Assembly: GCA_048370855.1 (NCBI GenBank)
Contig: DBGEOK010000090.1
Span: 1-52,198, forward strand
Reading direction: 5' to 3'
Length of the DNA: 52,198 bases
Source: Limiplasma sp048370855
GTDB lineage: Bacteria > Bacillota > Clostridia > Christensenellales > Aristaeellaceae
Positions 50,102-52,198 of this stretch are shown piece after piece (the stretch's first letter is position 1; every line of letters starts with the position of its first letter). A program made the position numbers and the translations under genes. Under the pieces are notes generated by a model, which searched no databases, had not been told where the DNA came from, and was given only the letters and a program-made list of their open reading frames with translations.

Positions 50102-51249
50102 GGATGGCTCCTTTCGCCCTTCAGAGAAATCAGGCGCTCGTAGCGCCGGAGGACCTCCCGCATAATACTGTCCCACGGGACAGGTATGCTTTGCCTGGCA
50201 CGCTCTCCCGCCTCGCGCGAAAGGGGCAGCGCCTCCAGGATGCCGTCGGCAATGCTTTCCACGGAATTTTGGCACAAAAAGCCATTGACCCCATGCGTCA
50301 CGCCCTCGGCAGCGCAGCTTCCCTCCACCAGCAGCGCGGGCGTGCCCATCGCGGCGGCCTCCCGCACCACCATGGGCGCGTTATCATAAACGGAGGGAAA
50401 GACGAGCAGGTCCGCTCTTTTGTAAAGCGAAAGCGTTACCGACCGGTCGCCGATAAAGCCCGTGAAGCAGACGCGCCGATCCAGCCCAAGCTCCGCGCAC
50501 AGCGATCGCAGGCGCCGCGCGTCCTGCCCGTCGCCAACCATCAGTAGCTGAAAATCGGCGCCGCGGCTTTGAAGCAGCGCGCACGCGCGCAGAATGCTGT
50601 GCGTGTTTTTCTTCATGTCCATCTGCCCCACAAAGATCAGCGTTGGAACGCCCTCCCGCAGGGGATAGCGGCGCAGCGCCGCCGCGTACTCCTCCCCAGT
50701 TACGCTCTGGGGATTGGTACCGTTGGGCATGACGGCGATCTCGCCCTTAAAGCCGTATTCCCGCAGCACCCGCGCGGTCTGCGCGTTTACCGCCCATACC
50801 TCGTCGCAGGAGCGGTAAAACGCAAGCACATATCGAAGCGCCAGTTTTGATAAGACCCTGGAATGCGTGGCGCGGTAAAAATCGTCGTAATACTTGCTGT
50901 GAAAGGTAGCGACAAGCGGTATGCGCCGCCTGCGGGCAATGCTCCGGGCCGCCCGCCCCGCAAGGAAAGGGCTGTGCGCATGCACCAGATCAAACGAAAG
51001 CTCCTTTGCCGCGCGGCGGTAGCGCCCGCTGAACGCCGGCAATCCGACGCGATAGGGCTGCCCCGGAACGCCTATCCCAGGATAAAGCAGCGCGTCGCAG
51101 CCGGCTTCTTCCTGATAGGCGGGGTTTTCCGGCGCGATATACAGGCACTTGTGCCCCAGCTCCGTCAACGTTTGACAATAGGCGAGCATCACGCGGCCCA
51201 CGCCGTCCAGCGTCGGCGGGTAGGTCTCGCAGAATTGGCCGATGATCAC
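50098..51249 (-). CDS. GT4 family glycosyltransferase
   Basis: A 383-residue GT-B enzyme. The N-terminal half has ETYPPTLDGVGRVM (about residues 8-21) and VHAHSPFLAGRAA, typical of diacylglycerol or sugar-lipid glucosyltransferases such as Ypfp/AlGlcD-type GT4 members. The C-terminal half has IFVGQMDMKKN, LLMVGDG, and FPSVYDNAPMVVREAAAMGTPAL. Substrates are not identified; a glycolipid anchor is a fair guess given the coupled flippase gene. The start at 51249 has only a weak site (GGAGGTGCCGGCGTG). It is transcribed away from the tRNA genes. Confidence 0.9.
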   Translation of the reverse strand: MIIGQFCETYPPTLDGVGRVMLAYCQTLTELGHKCLYIAPENPAYQEEAGCDALLYPGIGVPGQPYRVGLPAFSGRYRRAAKELSFDLVHAHSPFLAGRAARSIARRRRIPLVATFHSKYYDDFYRATHSRVLSKLALRYVLAFYRSCDEVWAVNAQTARVLREYGFKGEIAVMPNGTNPQSVTGEEYAAALRRYPLREGVPTLIFVGQMDMKKNTHSILRACALLQSRGADFQLLMVGDGQDARRLRSLCAELGLDRRVCFTGFIGDRSVTLSLYKRADLLVFPSVYDNAPMVVREAAAMGTPALLVEGSCAAEGVTHGVNGFLCQNSVESIADGILEALPLSREAGERARQSIPVPWDSIMREVLRRYERLISLKGERSHP

Positions 51250-51329
51250 GCCGGCACCTCCCTCGTTATACGCACCGGTCTATTATAGCACGCGGCTTAC
51301 CGCTTTGCAAAGCCGAATCCCGGGCGCGG

Positions 51330-51665
51330 GGCTTGACAGAGCAAAAAGGAGGGAAGCCTATGCCGCGTCGCCCGTTCGCACGCGCGTCTCAGCGGCCTTG
51401 CGTTGGCGGGGATGATCCCGAAGCTCAGCCGTGGCGCAGGAAGCGGAGCGCAGCGACGATGAGCGCGCCCTATATCATCAGACACGGCGGCTGATTTGCG
51501 CCCTTTTCATCGGAAATGTTTCGGTCAGGTCCGAAATGCCCCGCCGGCCCGGGCGCTGCGCATGGCAATGTGCCGGAGCAATGGCCGACCGCAGGTCGGT
51601 CGGGCGATATGTTTCCCGCCGCCCCTCCATCCACCCTCAAAAGGGGTTTTGACAGCCTGAAGCGA
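51330..51665. repeat. intergenic hairpin repeat, copy 8 (degenerate)
   Basis: Within the 607-base gap 51250-51856. The recognisable part is 51573-51665: CGGAGCAATGGCCGACCGC (as at 19354-19372), TCGGGCGA, then CCGCCCCTCCATCC, AAAAGGGGTTTTGACAGCCTGA in the order of copy 7. The left part (51330-51570) has no clear match. Unlike the other copies it lies between two divergent units, not 3' of a gene. Confidence 0.55.
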
Positions 51666-51807
51666 CAGGCCGAAACCCTGCCACGCCTTACCGCTAATCG
51701 CGGACGAAAGGTTATTTTTCCCAACGCGTTTTCTTGTAAGCCTTGTGCGTGTTGATCCAACGATATGGCAGGCTTGAAACAAGTTTGCAACAAGTTTGAA
51801 AAAAAGC

Positions 51808-51836
51808 TTGACATCCGCTTTGCGACGGCGTATAAT
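51808..51836 (+). promoter_or_regulatory. consensus promoter of the tRNA genes
   Basis: TTGACA (51808-51813) and TATAAT (51831-51836) match the consensus perfectly with 17-base spacing, as expected for stable RNA genes. The first tRNA starts 20 bases later. Confidence 0.9.
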
Positions 51837-51856
51837 AACCCTCGCACCACGGTTGA

Positions 51857-51930
51857 TGGGGAATTGTGTAACGGCAGCACCTACGACTCTGACTCGTATT
51901 GTCTAGGTTCGAATCCTAGTTCCCCAGCCA
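51857..51930 (+). tRNA. tRNA-Gln (anticodon CTG)
   Basis: Acceptor arms TGGGGAA and TTCCCCA pair fully. The anticodon stem is TACGA/TCGTA with loop CTCTGAC, giving anticodon CTG for the CAG codon. The T arm is CTAGG-TTCGAAT-CCTAG. CCA is encoded (51928-51930). Confidence 0.95.
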
Positions 51931-51933
51931 TTT

Positions 51934-52008
51934 GGCTCCATGGTCAAGCGGTTAAGACGTCGCCCTCTCAAGGCGAAATCAGGGGTTCGATTCCCCTTGG
52001 AGCTACCA
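51934..52008 (+). tRNA. tRNA-Glu (anticodon CTC)
   Basis: Acceptor arm GGCTCCA pairs with TGGAGCT (first pair G-T). The anticodon stem is TCGCC/GGCGA with loop CTCTCAA, giving anticodon CTC for GAG. The T arm is AGGGG-TTCGATT-CCCCT and CCA is encoded (52006-52008). It lies three bases after tRNA-Gln in the same transcript. Confidence 0.95.
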
Positions 52009-52198
52009 TGCTTTAAACCTTGTAAATCAACGATTTGCTGGGTTTATTTTTTTGCCCGTACAACACTTTATCCAACACTTTGTTTCAGGGATCAAAAACG
52101 GGGGCTGTTTCGTCGCAGCCCCCTCAGCACCTGGCCGGCCAGGCATCCGGAAGCTTCATCCGCGCCATGGGCGCTTTTTCCGCATCCGAAACGCAGGG
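52009..52198. other. tail beyond the tRNA genes
   Basis: I see no gene here. A T-run (TTTATTTTTTT, 52044-52054) may end the tRNA transcript. A direct repeat of CAACACTTT (52061-52069 and 52073-52081) and a hairpin GGGGGCTG/CAGCCCCC (52100-52107 with 52116-52123) follow. The sequence ends at 52198 within the gap. Confidence 0.4.

Noticed and set aside
5147..51665. Insertion sequences as the source of the repeats
   Set aside because: No copy contains a transposase frame and the copies are short and made of hairpins; a non-autonomous element remains possible.

Overview
The window is a GC-rich, gene-dense bacterial chromosome segment, most likely from an uncultured or poorly known anaerobic member of the Bacillota (class Clostridia). 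This rests on strong GGAGG ribosome binding sites, near-consensus vegetative promoters, a plsX-acpP-rnc-smc-ftsY block of Firmicutes type, a DUF975 protein, a BlaI/M56 pair, an ECF transporter S component and lysine/diaminopimelate synthesis through LL-diaminopimelate aminotransferase (DapL). I see no phage, plasmid, transposase or CRISPR; the placement below class is a guess.

Layout. 1-3620: an unknown helical protein, then asd-dapA-dapB behind a good promoter. 3628-6685 (minus): a small XRE regulator, a DegV lipid-binding protein and an orphan PP-loop amidotransferase of the WbpG/PseA type. 6805-10891 (plus): a three-gene ABC importer of the Fe3+/FbpABC class. 11349-14305 (minus): a BlaI repressor and an M56 membrane protease whose extracellular part is not a penicillin-binding domain, with two operators on a shared promoter. 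14531-17391 (minus): SAM methyltransferase, polytopic membrane protein, acyl-ACP thioesterase. 17483-21452 (plus): secreted 5'-nucleotidase, GNAT acetyltransferase, then DUF1858, ferritin-like protein and ECF S component. 21961-25382 (minus): two-component system and membrane-anchored erythromycin-esterase homologue. 26025-34561 (minus): dapF-dapL, then (further upstream) a chain of L,D-transpeptidase, AMP-forming acyl ligase, XRE-cupin regulator, M19 dipeptidase and a degenerate GMP-synthetase-like enzyme. 34788-46599 (plus): a 1291-residue membrane protein with a beta-propeller, followed by plsX, acpP, rnc, smc, ftsY and a DUF975 protein. 46916-48991 (plus): SPOUT RNA methyltransferase, DUF436 protein, Vat/CatB-like acetyltransferase. 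49022-51249 (minus): flippase-like membrane protein translationally coupled to a GT4 glycosyltransferase. 51808-52008: tRNA-Gln(CTG) and tRNA-Glu(CTC) behind a perfect consensus promoter.

How the genes fit together. Five enzymes (Asd, DapA, DapB, DapL, DapF) give a nearly complete aspartate to meso-diaminopimelate route split over two loci, next to an L,D-transpeptidase that would use the product in the cell wall. PlsX, AcpP, the thioesterase, DegV, the GT4 enzyme and the flippase-like protein form a lipid and envelope theme.

The most unusual items are: (1) the GuaA-like protein, which has lost both the catalytic Cys and His of its glutaminase domain and key XMP-site motifs but keeps the ATP pyrophosphatase loop, and which heads a possible five-gene cluster; (2) a family of hairpin-rich intergenic repeats, eight copies in 52 kb, mostly just 3' of genes and several ending in a bidirectional terminator; (3) the BlaI/M56 pair with a new repeated ectodomain; (4) the large Pro/Gln-rich propeller protein at the head of the plsX-smc block.
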